Assembly: GCF_012489685.1 (NCBI RefSeq)
Contig: NC_080041.1
Coordinates: forward strand, 24,541,780 to 24,605,779
Direction: 5' to 3'
Length of the DNA stretch: 64,000 bases
DNA from: Lotus japonicus
Taxonomy: Eukaryota; Streptophyta; Magnoliopsida; Fabales; Fabaceae
Both the position numbers and the translations under genes were made by a program. Position 1 is the first letter of the stretch. Every line of letters starts with the position of its first letter. Below the pieces are notes generated by a model. It had not been told where the DNA came from, did not search any database, and saw only the letters and a program-made list of their open reading frames with translations. This document shows positions 45,268 to 57,179 of this stretch, one piece after another.

Positions 45268-46654
45268 TGATAACTCCTAGGCAAGTGTACCTATTCGTTA
45301 AGTAGTAATAAAATATCGAACTCAAGGATTGCGGTTGTCCAAATCAATTTCACCTATTAAATAACTAAAAAGACTAGTAAAAAGGTTTTGGGGGTAAATA
45401 ATTGTTGAAAAAGAACTTAATTCAAAGTTGTAAAATTCAGTGAAAAGCAAGTACGCGGTATTGAAAGCAATCAAAAGGGGAAGTACCTGGGGTAGAATTT
45501 CATCAATTTCACTTATGTTCTTAATAGACTAATTAACTCATGAATTTTCTAACTTATTTATGGTGCTTGCCTAAGTTTCTACGTGATAATCTCTTAACTA
45601 CGTAGAACTTCCAATTAAACTGCTAACACTAATCTCTTAGTTCCTAGACGAATTTAATTGGAGAATTAAAGTACTTAGTTACTAGCCAACACAATTAGAA
45701 GTTACCCTTATCTCTAAGGCGTAGGCGTTCCTAATCAATTTCTCACCGGATCCCTATTTTCTACCGATTTCTCAATCGCATACAAAATAACAAAGGTAAT
45801 CTTCATGCATAAAGATTCATATATAAAAGATGAGAAATTCATAAATAAAAATAGGATTCATGAGTCTAAAAAGTAAATCAAAACATAAGGTCAAGAGAAT
45901 CAAACCGAACACCCCAAGTACCTACGAAGGTTTAGCCAAGCATGGCTTCCATGATCAAATAAATTATTGAAATAAAAAGAATTCTTCAAAAAGCTCAAAG
46001 TGGTGCTAGGGTTCACTCCCAGAAGAAGACTCAAAAGCTGCTCTCAATATATCAGTCCCCCTCTCCTCTCTACGTTTTTTCCAATATATATATTGCTTCT
46101 GTTGCTCTATTTCCGTCTGTTTCCGTACCAATCACGTGATACCTTTCAAAAGTACAAAAACCTGCTACTGCCACGTGTCATGTTACAAGTGGACCAAACT
46201 TATAAGAGGGTAATCCAGTGCTCCGCAAGTCAATGTCTTATAGTGCACCTCTAATATGGTCGCGCCACATGGCATGGAACAAAGCTGCATCCGTCCAATC
46301 TCCTGCGGGTGCATGGTAACTCCGTGGACCAGCTGTACCGAATCAGCTTCCTTTTTCCTGATTTTCCCTTTTCTTTTTATTCCGAAAAATCCTAAAAAGA
46401 TAAAATAAATTAGAATAAAATATTAAAAAGATAATAACTCAAAATAAAACATATCAATTAAAAATAAAATAACTTAAATCCTAATAAATCTAAATAAAAA
46501 TCATAAAAATATATAAAAATACTAAAAACCACATAAAAATTGTAAAATGCATGAAATAATCATGGAGTGACCTAAAATAACTAAAATATCCTAAATAATA
46601 TATCAAAATGCATGGAAATAAACTAGAAAAATAGCTTAAACACTCGGGTCATCA
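45268..46654 (-). repeat. 5' LTR of the Athila-type element
   Basis: 1387 bp, ends TGATGACCC (46654 side) and AGTTATCA (45268 side). It is uninterrupted and so shows the empty site of the MULE (CTTCTGTTG once, near 46096). Confidence 0.94.
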
Positions 46655-47429
46655 ATTATCTATATGTTTATATATCAACATATATATCTATACCCCATAT
46701 CACATGTTGAGTGTATATCTACTTTATTCCGTGAGTTGACCCTAGCGCCTTGGCTTTGGTTTCATGTTTGTGTTTGGGCGGTCGGCCTGCTGCCAGATGT
46801 CGATGGCCGACTGGTTTTCGATGGTCTCTCCCTCGGGGGGGATCAGGTTTGAGTTGGAGGACCGTACTGACAAGCGTGGACGTCTGACGGAGGGAGTTCT
46901 ACGACGCATGGAGCTGAGCTTCAACTTGCCGTCTTCAGTTCGCTGTGGACTCGGTTATGTGAGCAGTAATGGGAGGGTAGGTTTAGGCAGGCGTCATACT
47001 TTGTGTAGAGCTCTGATTCGTTTTGCTTTTGGGACAGGGTAGGTTTCCGACGCATGGCTTTTCGTGTGGTTCTCTGATTGAGGGATCACAGTGAGTTAGT
47101 CGGACTGTAGGGGTTTTGTTTAGGCCATTTTGAGGCCGACTTTCTACTAGTGGATTGTAATTACAACTTTCTCACTCAAACTTCTGGGTCTGTATATATT
47201 TGCCTACGGGCACACTACTTTGGAGTCACCGGGAAGTGCGCGTGACATGGGAGTGCAGCTGAGGCTGTACACGTGTATATATTTGTATAACGGTTAGTTT
47301 AGTTGTTGGGTTGTGTCTTTATTTTCTATCGCTTTATTTCAAAGGAATCAAACGAAAAAAAAATACTTGTTTTTCGCGTAAAGTTTATTTTTGGTTACTA
47401 AAGTGACACCTGGAAATCGGGGTGTTACA

Positions 47430-47617
47430 AAACGTGTTCAGAATGATTGCTGAGGCTTTTTGAGCTCTCTGGCCCTCCATTGTTAAGAAATTGAGCATGA
47501 GATCATTTGGATTTGTGGTTCTGATGAAGCTGGGAAAATCCCTCAGTCGCATTTCTTTCATGCCTGGTACCCAATCGATGGTAGTCTCCAAATACCCATT
47601 TGTGATTTCACTCAGGT
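47430..47617 (-). pseudogene. UGT85-type glycosyltransferase, 5' part of exon 2
   Basis: This begins after an acceptor CAG (minus strand, 47620-47618) with DLSEITNGYLETTIDW and ends at ILNTF, where LTR B begins. The reading frame resumes exactly at 35223 on the other side of B, given the AAACG duplication. It matches 1202-1389 on the plus strand. Confidence 0.9.
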
Positions 47618-47905
47618 CTGCTCGTTAAACACAAAATTTGCTTTATATTAAACTCATACAAACCACTTTGATTTCTTCATGTAAACACACTCAAAATGTA
47701 TAATATATATATATACACACACACATATATATATATAGATATTAATTTTTATGCACCGGCGGTGTAAATAAGTTTTACACCATCATTCTATCACATCCTT
47801 CCATTTTGTTAGCTCACAATTAATTTTGAATTTAATAATATCTAAAATAGAAAATGGAAGGTTGTGATTGAATGACTTTTTACACCATCGGTGCATAGAA
47901 ATTAA

Positions 47906-47947
<42 letters not shown>

Positions 47948-49013
47948 ATTTATTTTTAGAAAAAAATATATTTTATTTAGACTGGATTTAATATATTCTC
48001 AAATTCATTAAAAAAAACATGAGCCACTTTCAACCATCTTTGTTATTGAATCAATCGTGATACACAAACATAAAAACAGTGCCAACCACTTTTAGATTCA
48101 TCACTTTTATTTCATTTTTATGATAGTTTTTTTTAGTAATGACTTACTTTATTCTCTTTAAAAAAAAAGTCTTACTCTATTATCTAAAGTGACTTTTTTG
48201 AGAAGCCATATCTTATTAAAATATATTCCTATATGTTTTATTATATTTTAGACAACTCTATGGTTTAGTAATCAAACCGAAAAAAACAAAGCAGGACGAA
48301 ACATAACTATAGAGAACACATTATTGTAAATATACAATAATTTTACAAAACATATCATATACAAGTTTTATAAAAATGATTTGATAATAATTTTACAAAA
48401 ATTATTTTGAAATTTCATATAAAATTTTAAAAAGTATTACTAATATTATAGTAAATATTAAAATTACCACTGTATTATTAAAAAATTGCTCATTTTAAGA
48501 AAAGATTATGCACAGTTATTAATTGTTAATATAGATAAGCACATAATTTTTTTTAACTCATGAGTTAAAGATGGTTTTATGTATATATTTTTTTATTTCT
48601 TTTCCTCCGTTTCAAAATATAATTTGTTTTAACATTTGTATTATGTTGTAAAATATATGTTGTTTTGCAAACTCAAAGCATTTTTTTCTCACTTTCTTCC
48701 TTCTATACCCTCATTTAGTATTATCTCTCTTATCACTCACCTACAATTTTCACTTATCACCATTCTCTATACACTTAACTAATAATTATATTTCTCTCTT
48801 CTTAATATAATTCAACTTTAAATACGAGTATTTCGGTCAAATATTTATCAAATAATGAGTTCTTAATACTCGTGTTTAATCTTAAACAAGTTATATTTTG
48901 AAACAGAGTATCATTTTAAAACTGCAACGCTTGAAATTGGTCTATCTAAACTATTTCAATACATGTTTTGTTATGTCTCATAGATTCACTTTTTCTTCTT
49001 AGGAATCAAAATA
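47618..49013 (-). other. UGT85 intron (right arm)
   Basis: AT-rich, non-coding, and an inverted match to 1-1201 up to about 48841, beyond which the partner would lie outside the window. It holds the MITE at 47737-47908 and TA/CA runs. The intron is broken at 49014 by the LTR of Tork-type element L. Exon 1 is not found in the window. Confidence 0.7.
47737..47908. mobile_element. MITE, longer copy
   Basis: The counterpart of the MITE at 939-1095, 172 bp. It keeps a longer inverted end (TGCACCGATGGTGTAAAA against TTTACACCGCCGGTGCAT) that was partly lost from the left copy. Confidence 0.7.
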
Positions 49014-49683
49014 TGATGGGAAATTCAACACAAATAACAATAGCAACTCTAACAAGCAATGCACAGCGGATAATGATTTCCCCAAACTTGCTGAATCTGT
49101 GAGGAGCAACAACAAATAATGCAGCAACTAAAAATCACAAATAAAGAGACACCAAGATTTTTTAACGTGGTAAAAACCTTCTCAATGTGAGAAGGAAAAC
49201 ATCCACGGGACCAAGCCAGTAATAGAGCTCCACTATTGTCAAATCAGGTTACAAGAGAGTCTTAATACACAGCACAATTCGTGCACAACAATGGCCAAGC
49301 AACTAAGCAACAAGTATGAAATAGAGAACCAAGAAAACCAGATTTTGCAGCTACTGTCCGACGCAGTTTTCTCCCAAACACAGGAATCATATCGCCGATC
49401 ACACCGTTCAGATTGAAGAACCACGAGTCACGAACCTGTTGTCCAAATTTCAGCCCGATCGGACGGTGAACGAAGGCGTGGCGGCATATCTAAAAATGCT
49501 GCTCAGACTTTGTGCGAAAATGTTTTTTCTTCTCTTCTCTCTCACTTTTCTCTTTGCTTCTCTTGTCAAATTAGACCTCTCTCTTAATCCTAGCTGACCC
49601 CTCTCCACTTGTTTAAGTGAGACAAAGTGGGCTTACATATTTGGGCATTTCTCCACATAGGAAGGGAGCCCAAAACCCCAACA
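49014..49683 (-). repeat. 3' LTR of Tork-type copia fragment L
   Basis: On the minus strand it starts TGTTGGGG at 49683, directly after a GAGGGGGAGATT polypurine tract (49695-49684), and ends near CCCATCA at 49014. It is about 670 bp. The left boundary is set by terminal inverted similarity and is less certain than the right. AAATA (49009-49013) could be the target duplication. Confidence 0.7.
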
Positions 49684-49699
49684 AATCTCCCCCTCACAA

Positions 49700-50398
49700 C
49701 TATGTGGAGAGAACTGCCAAACCGGCGATCTCACAGCAAGTTTCAAACTTGCTTCTCGGTAATGCCTTTGTCATCATATCAGCACCATTATCATCTGTAT
49801 GAACTTTGGCCAATTCCAACAACCCAGCATCCAAAGCATCGCGTATCCAATGATACCTCACATCATTGTGCTTGGACCTAGAATGAAAAGTTGAATTCTT
49901 ACCAAGTTGAATAGCACTTTGACTATCACAAAACAACAAGTATTTGTCCTGCACAAAACCAAGCTCCTGCAAGAATTTTTTCAACCAAATCAATTCCTTG
50001 CATGCTTCTGTAATGGCAATGAACTCTGCCTCAGTAGTGGACAATGCAACACACTTCTGCAATCTGGATTGCCATGCTACAGCTCCCCCTGCAAACTCAA
50101 TCAAGTAGCCTGAAGTGGACTTTCTGGAATCAATGTCTCCAGCCATATCAGAATCAGTATAGCCCACAAGGGTAGGCTTATCACCTCCAAAACAAAGCCT
50201 CATACTACTAGTGCCATAAAGATACCTCAAAATCCATTTCACAGCATTCCAATGCTCTCTACCTGGATTAGACAGAAATCTACTGACTGTACCAACAACA
50301 TGCACTATATCTGGTCTTGTGCACACCATTGCATACATCAAACTACCCACAGCAGATGCATAAGAAACCCGTTGCATATCTGATTTTTCAGCATGCAT
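49700..50398 (-). pseudogene. RT end and RNase H of Tork-type copia fragment L
   Basis: The frame gives VSYASAVGSLMYAMVCTRPD (RT end), then RNase H with DSDMAGDIDSRKSTSGY, TTEAEFIAI, FCDSQSAIQLGKN and the C-terminal ADMMTKALPRSKFE block, typical of the TNT1-like (Tork) lineage. Everything upstream is replaced at about 50399 by Sirevirus G sequence, in the same orientation but a different frame. Confidence 0.88.
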
Positions 50399-51273
50399 AA
50401 GGAATCAAACAGACTCTCAAACTTGTCATTCTCAAACTCTCCACCATGGTCACTTCTGACACGCACAATCCTACAAGCCTTCTCGTTTTGCACTTGGGCT
50501 ATGAAGGTAGAGAACACAGCATGAGACTCATCATTGCGGGTTAGAAACTTTACCCATGTCCAGCGGCTATAGTCGTCAACAATGACCATCCCATATCTCT
50601 TGCCACCTATAGACTCAGTTTTCACTGGTCCAAAAAGGTCGATATGCAGAAGTTCCAACGGCCTTGAGGTTGATACAACATTCTTTGCCTTGAAAGGGAC
50701 TTTTGTGAATTTGCCTTTCTGACATGCTTCACAAAGAGCGTCTGAAGCGAACTTCAGAGTGGGCAAGCCGCTGACAAGGTTTAGCTTGCTCAGCTGAGAA
50801 ATCTTTCTCATACTGGCATGCCCTAACCGTCTATGCCATACCCATTGCTCTTCATTAACAGACAGAAGGAACTTCACATTCTGAGCCTCCAACTCAGATA
50901 ATCTGATCTTATATATGTTGTTCTTCCTCTTGCTGTTAAACAGAACAGAGCCATCGATCTGACTTACAGCCCGGCAGGACTTTTGATTAAAGATAACATC
51001 ATAACCCTTGTCAGCTAATTGACTTATAGACAATAAGTTATGAGTTAAGCCGTCTACCAATAACACATTATCAATGCATGGACTACTATCTACACAAATA
51101 GTACCAGTACCAACAATTTTACCCTTTTCATTTCCTCCAAAGCCAACTTCGCCTCCAGGCTTAAGTTTTAGCTCTTGGAACATACGCCTTTCTCCCGTCA
51201 TGTGACGCGAGCATCCACTGTCCAGATACCATGATTGGTGTTTCAGTGGAGCTATCAAGGATATCTGCAACAT
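50399..51273 (-). pseudogene. Partial pol of Sirevirus copy G
   Basis: It contains the protease ([13 protein letters not shown]), the linker, the integrase zinc region ([11 protein letters not shown] ... CEACQKGK) and the start of the integrase core ([18 protein letters not shown]). It stops after about 290 residues, where fragment L begins. It overlaps gag in the +1 frame exactly as in copy E. Confidence 0.9.
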
Positions 51274-53068
51274 AGATAATCTTGTCCTTAGGTACCCACT
51301 TTCTGGGTCCTCTCTTGTTAGTTACCCCAGAGGTTCTGATCACCTTGGGTTTCTCAACATGATAATGTAAAGGAATTTTTGCATGATATTTAGACATGGA
51401 GAAAGATCCCTTTTTAAGAGGATGTTTAGCAACTTTAGCAGGTAAAGGATCAGGCAATATGGTACCAGAGGGAACAAAGCATTCATACAAGGATTTAGCT
51501 TTAGGCATAGAAGGCTCATTTCTAATTGGTTTAGAATAGCCAATGCCATGCATTCCATTTCTGCTTACGCCATAGATCATTGAAGCCATTAAGCTTCTAT
51601 CTACGCTCTTAGCCAGGAATCTTTGAAAAGACTTTTCATACTTAGATTCATTTCTACAATCAGAGGCATCACAAGCAACTATTTCTTCTAACTTAGCAAT
51701 CTGGATCTTAAGCACAGAGTAAGAATTGATCAAAACATGATTATCACTTTTCAAATCAGAAATAATTTTCTCATGTTCAGAAGGAGTTTTAGAAGCAGCA
51801 GATAAGTTCTTTTTCAGCTTCTTGTGCTTAGACAATAAAGAGTTATACTTATCCATAATATCAGACAAAGCATGTTTCAGTTCAGAGGTAGAGAAAGAAG
51901 CGAATACCTCATTTTCATCGTCTGAATTAGGATCTCCTTCTGATTCTGAGTCAGAGTCAACGGCTTCCTTTGACTCTGCTCCTTTGTCTTTGACAATAGC
52001 CATGAGTCCTTGGACTTCACCATCAGAGTCAACATCCTCTGACTCTGATTCATCAAAAGTCACCATCAGACTTTTCTTGGTCTTGAAGTGCTTCTTTGGC
52101 TTCTTGTCCTTCTTCAATTTTGGACAGTGACTTTTGTAGTGCCCAGATTCTTTGCACTCAAAGCATGTGACTTCCTTAAGTGAGGACTTCTTCTGACCTG
52201 AGGATTCAGACTTCCCTTTGGCCTTTCCAGAGCCTTTGTACTTGCTCTGCCTGTGCTTCCAGATTCGGTTAAGTCTTTTAGAGATTAGAGTCAGCTCATC
52301 TTCATCAGAATCTTCTGATGCTTCTTCAGATTCTTCTTCTTCAGCTTGAAGAGCTTTTGACTTCTCTGCTTTAGCCTTCTCAGATTTGGATTTTAAGGCT
52401 ATTGACTTCTTCCTCAGATCTTGCATCTCTGAGCGCTTCAGCTCATGGCACTTCAGTATGCTGATGAGTTCTTCTAAACTCATACGCTCAACATCTCTTG
52501 TGAGCTCTATTGAAGTCACCAAGGGCATCCAGCTTTCAGGAAGGCATCTGATGACCCTTATGACATGATCTTTAGTTGTGTAGCTCTTGTTGAGAGGTCG
52601 TATTCCAGCTACAAGCAACTGAAATCTGGAAAACATTTCTTCAATGGACTCGTTTGGCTCCATGACGAAGGATTCATACTTTTGGATCAAAGACAATGCC
52701 TTTGATTCTTTGACTTTCTTGTTTCCTTCATGAGACATCTTCAGGGATTCAAAAATGCCTTTTGCATACTCACGATCTGTAATCTTCTGGTACTCTTCAT
52801 AAGAAATAGCACTTAGAAGAATTGCTCTAGCTTTGTGATGTTGTGAGTAAAGCTTCTTTTGATCTGCAGTCATCTATGACCTTGGGATCTTCTTGCCTTC
52901 TTCATCAGTTGGACGCTCATAGCCATCCACAATAATATCCCAGAGATCTGCATCAAAACCCAGAAAGAAACTTTCAAGTCTATCTTTCCAATATTCGAAT
53001 CTTTGACCATCGAACATGGGAGGCTTTGCATTGTAACCATCTCTTTGAGTTTCACTGGTGGTAGCCAT
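51161..53068 (-). pseudogene. Gag of Sirevirus copy G, one stop
   Basis: Nearly identical to the Gag of copy D over its full length, including the CCHC knuckle, here [14 protein letters not shown] with His instead of Asp before the last Cys. A TAG at 52874-52876, where D has GAG, cuts it after residue 64. This is the only inactivating change seen in gag. Confidence 0.92.
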
Positions 53069-53126
53069 TGTTTTTCACACCGGCCCGGATCACTGAACAC
53101 TGTTAGGTGTGGTAATCAGAACTTGC

Positions 53127-53138
53127 GCTCTGATACCA
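53127..53138 (-). other. Primer-binding site of copy G
   Basis: TGGTATCAGAGC on the minus strand lies just inside the LTR that begins at 53141. It orients G. Confidence 0.92.
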
Positions 53139-53253
53139 ATTGAAGGTATGAAAAACGGTAGAAAGGGGGGGTTTGAATAACGTTTTCAAATAAAAACTTC
53201 CACCTTAAAGATTTCAACAAATCTTTCGAGACTTAAGTGCTAAAGATAAGAGA

Positions 53254-56200
53254 TGTAAGACCCAAGTTTTTAAGCTTATGCTTAGTGAATAAAATCTTAT
53301 TCACGATTAGGGTTGATGTATTGTGAAAGGAAACCTGAACAATAGTTTGTCAAATGAAATAGATTTATGAAGGAGAAAGTTCAGGAAAAGTCAAAGGATT
53401 TTATCGAAGTCGATTTAAGTTATAGCACGATCGTTATACGCTTAAACCTAGGTCAGAAACCCTAGTATATAGCTAATTTTCACTTTTAGGCACGACGGAA
53501 GTTAATTCCAAAAATCTTCAGAGAAATGTTAGAACTTCTCTTTTTCCATATATCAAAATCGTTTCGAGGCGAAACTCTAGGATCTACGAACGTCCGATTC
53601 CAATCATCGGAAGTTTGCCGAAACCGAAACCCTGGTATTTCAAAACCCTAGAATTTCTCGACAATGAAGACTTTATCTATTCAGAGCTTCAAATGAATAT
53701 TCTACACGCGTACACCCATTTCTCTTGATGATTTCAATCTTTCTTCCGAAGGAAGTTTTCTATTCCGACATTCGATGCAAAAAGCAACTTATCGGGTAAA
53801 ATAGTTTTATACCGACTATGCTTTAGTTGCCAAAAATACAAAGAGACCTCATTTTAGTTTTGGAATTATTTTGCCAAAACCTATCTTAGAATTCACGGAG
53901 AATGACGCCGGAAAAATCAGATTCGCGAAACTTTCATTTTACCGCGTTTTGCCAACCTCTATATATAGCCAAGAAATGAGAAAAAACAAATATCTTACCC
54001 ATTTCATCCAAGGAGGCCGCGAGTTTGAGAGGAGAGGAGGAGAAGAAGATTTTGTTCAATCCTTGCTTGATCGTTGATTAATCAGTTGCTGCTTCAAGGT
54101 TTCGAGGTATAGTCGCTAATCCTTACCTCTGATCGCTTTTTCCATAGCTTTTCTGTAGAGTTTTCTGAGCGGATAGTTTATGGGTTTTTGCAAAACTATC
54201 CTGAATCTTTCATTTCTGATTCTAAACCTCTTCTATATGTGCCCAAGATCACTTATGCCGGATTAGATTTTCCGTTATGTCGCCGGAATTCCGCCGGAAT
54301 CAATTTTAGCCTTAAATACCCATTTTTGGAGTTTTTGAGGTAAAGCTTCAACCTTTAGGCTGAAAACTATCGCCTTAGCTTAGTGCTAGTAGGATTAGTT
54401 GTCATAAACGTCGTTGGTGACGTCCCTGCAAAATTTTATTTTTGGGATTTCAGTTTTGAAAATCCTAAGTTAAAAATCATGACCAAAATACCCCTGCGAC
54501 TGTTTTTGATCCGATAATTTTTCCGAGTTCAGAATACCCTTAGTTACGGCTTATGAAAGCATAGGAACCAAGTTTGATCGAAGAAAAATCGAACCCCACA
54601 ATTAACCAAAGTGGCCGAGCCCTATTAGGGGGAAGGAGGAAAATTTCCTTTTCCGAAAACTTGTCTTTCGCGCTAGATTATCGTACCTTAGAGTATAGAT
54701 TACTTCGAGTAACCTTAGTAAGTATCGATAGCTTAGTTTTCGATAGATTCTGATAGTATTTCTGTGGTTTTGCTCTAAAGGTGATTTTGAGGAATTTCCA
54801 GCGGAGCAAGGCTTTGATTGTGAAGGAGCTTTAGGAGATAACTCTGGAGAACCTACAGGTGAGGGCTTCTCACTGAATCTCTAGTTAATGCTTAGGGTCG
54901 ATGTTTTCGACATTGTTTATTGTTTATGCACTGGATTGTGTGTGATTGGAAAATGTTTTCTGAGGCTTCGGCTGACAATGTAGATGATTCATCTACTGAA
55001 TGTTTTTGAGATTGTCTTACATGCTATGTGCTATGTGGGTAATCTAGGATGTGTGGTGCATGCTTTATATGCTAAGTGCTAAGTGTTTATGATGCGATTT
55101 ATTGATATATGACATGTTGTTGATTGTGATGATTTAAATATGCTCTGTACTGGAATCTGAGATTCTGAATGGTGAGAATAGCGGGCAGGTCATGCCGATT
55201 TTATTTTGAGAGTTTTGAGAAAGTTTGATAGGACGAACGAGGTTCGGGCCTTAATTTTGTTTAGTGGATCGAGACATCCTCTGGAAGCGACTTGGGATTG
55301 GGAGATCCTGCAAATGTATAAGACTTGCGATAAGACGAAATGAAATCTATTTTATAAAGAAAATTCATAAGACCTTAAAAAACCTCAAAATCTTTAAGTA
55401 ATGATAACAACCTCGAAGGAAGGCATTGGAAGTCAAGTCATTGTTTTGGAAAAACGAGGAGTGTCGTCGGATCCAAGTGTTGAGGAGTTTGGTAAGTTCT
55501 GAGTATGTTGGTACTCCTTCGCTCGTTGAGCAGTTTGTTAGCCATCCAAGGGATGAGCCGAGAAGCTTCACTGAGGCGTGAGACCTTGTGAATGCGTGAT
55601 ACTCCACTGAGGCGTGAGACCTTGTGGAAAGCATGGACCTTCACTGAGGCGTGAGACCTCGTGAACAGCATGAAGCTTCACTGAGGCGTGAGACCTTGTG
55701 AATGCGGGATACTCCACTGAGGCGTGAGACCTTGTGGAAAGCATGGAACTCCACTGAGGCGTGAGACCTTGTGAGAGCATGAAACTTCCCTGAAGCGTGA
55801 GACTTCGTGAGAGCATTGATGACCCGAAGAGTCATCGTGAGTGGTTGCACTCATTTTATGATTATTGTATTTTGTCGCAGAATCGACTTTACCTTAGGGT
55901 AAGCTTTTAGAAACTTTAATTTACCTAGAACACGTGGCGACGTGTCGAGTGAGATCGGAGACGTTGGTTGACTAATCATCCTGCATTCATGCAACATTAA
56001 TGGGGTATTAACACAGGACGTACTCTGGACCTCGTCGGATTCCAAAATGGTCATAAGACCCGGATTTCCGTGAAAGAGCGTTTGTAAACGTCTCTTGTAG
56101 CAGACCGAAATGGAAGACCTACGGGTTACGGCTGATCTGACTACCTTTGTGTGGTGTAAGAGGCACGCGGGCCGAAATGGTCCCACCGTGGCTGGTGCTA

Positions 56201-57164
56201 GGGCTGATCCGTTGATGTCCATCCGTTCCGGATTGCATATTGGTTGACTGGGTTAACCTGCATATCATTTCATGCAACATGCATACTGACATAGTTGATG
56301 AGTGTGTTTGATACTTGTTAGTTCTATTTGATGCATGTTCACTGTGATTTACAGTCGTTATATTCTTTGTGGAAATATGCAACCCTAGGATGTTATCCCT
56401 AGTTATAAGCCTAAGTGGCTATTATCTTATTTATATTTATTGGTGCTATTAATTACATAATTCTTTGGAGTTGACCCTCGCGTCTTCTGTGTGTGCTTTG
56501 GCGAACAAACGCCCTTTGTCAGATGTCTTTGGCGGGCTGATTCATGATGGTTCATCCTTCGGGAGGAACTAGGGTTGAGATGCGGGAACTGGAGCGTATC
56601 GCGGTAGCGAGAGGAGGACGGATGGTGTACATAGACTAGGTCGTTCTGGATTCAGATTCGGGCGACGATCATGCTAGCATGTAGGTTTTACTGCTGGTGT
56701 GAGCTCCTCGAGATGGGATTAGTGTAGGAGTAGAGTCTTAGCTCTGAACATCATTTGTTTTCTTTGGGGACAGGGTAGTTTCCCACCTATAGCTTTTTGT
56801 GTGGTTCTTTACGAGAATCACAGAGAGTTGGTTGGACTTAGGAGGTCTTGCTTCAGGCCGATGGGCCAGCTTATTCTCAGTTTTGAGGGATGGTGTTGCG
56901 GACACTTGACCTTTCTTGTGGATTGTACCTTTTGCCTTCGGGCGTTACACTTTTCTTTCCGTCACTGGAGGTTTACTCGTGACGAGGTTACTACTACAGC
57001 GGAGGCTGTTTATATATTGTATATTAGTTCTGATTATTGTTATTGTTGGGTTTTATTTAATTCAGTCTTGTCTTAGTTATTATCGAAAAAAAAAATATTC
57101 ACGTTTTTCCGCATTAAGTTTATTTTGGTTACTAAAGTGACGCCACCGAAATCGGGGTGTTACA
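53254..57164 (+). repeat. 5' LTR of element C
   Basis: 3911 bp. TATATATAG at 53960-53968 is the probable promoter, followed by a GGAGGCCGCGAG-type leader also found in LTR B. It contains the 55569-55852 hairpin array. Short frames (for example at 55365-55850 minus and 56801-57076 plus) are not recognisable genes. Confidence 0.93.
55569..55852 (+). repeat. Tandem hairpin array, loop CGTGAGA (7 units plus 2 hairpins)
   Basis: Seven units of the form CACTGAGG-CGTGAGA-CCTTGTG are spaced by 13-20 bases. Stems vary in a paired way: GAGG/CCTT, GAGG/CCTC (unit 3) and GAAG/CTTC (unit 7). They are followed by GATGAC/GTCATC with loop CCGAAGA (55818-55836) and GAGTG/CACTC with loop GTTG (55839-55852). 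The array lies in the same relative zone of the LTR as the arrays of family A/B, but has no sequence similarity. Confidence 0.8.
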
Positions 57165-57167
57165 TTG

Positions 57168-57179
57168 TGGTATCAGAGC
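57168..57179 (+). other. Primer-binding site of element C, tRNA-iMet
   Basis: TGGTATCAGAGC starts three bases after the LTR end, intact, so reverse transcription could still be primed. Confidence 0.93.

Larger units (their letters stand above)
38002..46654 (-). mobile_element. Athila-type gypsy element, gag-protease only, non-autonomous
   Basis: In minus orientation: 5' LTR (46654-45268), PBS for tRNA-Asp, gag, protease, long non-coding stretch, polypurine tract (AGGGGTG at about 40843-40849) and 3' LTR (40842-38002). Flanking duplication is ATTAT (37997-38001 and 46655-46659). The LTR ends are TGATGACCC and GTTATCA. RT, RNase H and integrase are entirely absent, so it must be mobilised in trans. 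The two LTRs have the same length, 1387 bp, once the MULE is removed, with about eight differences seen by eye, which implies a recent insertion. The element resembles the described gag-only terminal-repeat retrotransposons. Confidence 0.9.
35224..47429 (+). mobile_element. Solo gypsy LTR B inside UGT85 exon, nested insertions
   Basis: The LTR starts TGTAAGACCTGG and ends GGGGTGTTACA, flanked on both sides by AAACG (35219-35223 and 47430-47434). Without the nested Athila element and its duplication it is 3548 bp, against 3545 bp for the net LTR of element A. No PBS, coding region or second LTR is present, so it is a solo LTR. TATAAATAG at 35916-35924 is its promoter. It carries both hairpin arrays. 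Its insertion point in UGT85 is identical to that of element A. Confidence 0.93.

Noticed and set aside
49700..51273. The G-L junction as a working chimeric polyprotein
   Set aside because: The two halves are in different frames, the integrase is cut short and most of RT is absent.
55365..55850. Minus-strand frames with repeated SHASV residues
   Set aside because: They are translations of the hairpin array of element C in unused frames and occur identically in the 3' LTR; no family resemblance.
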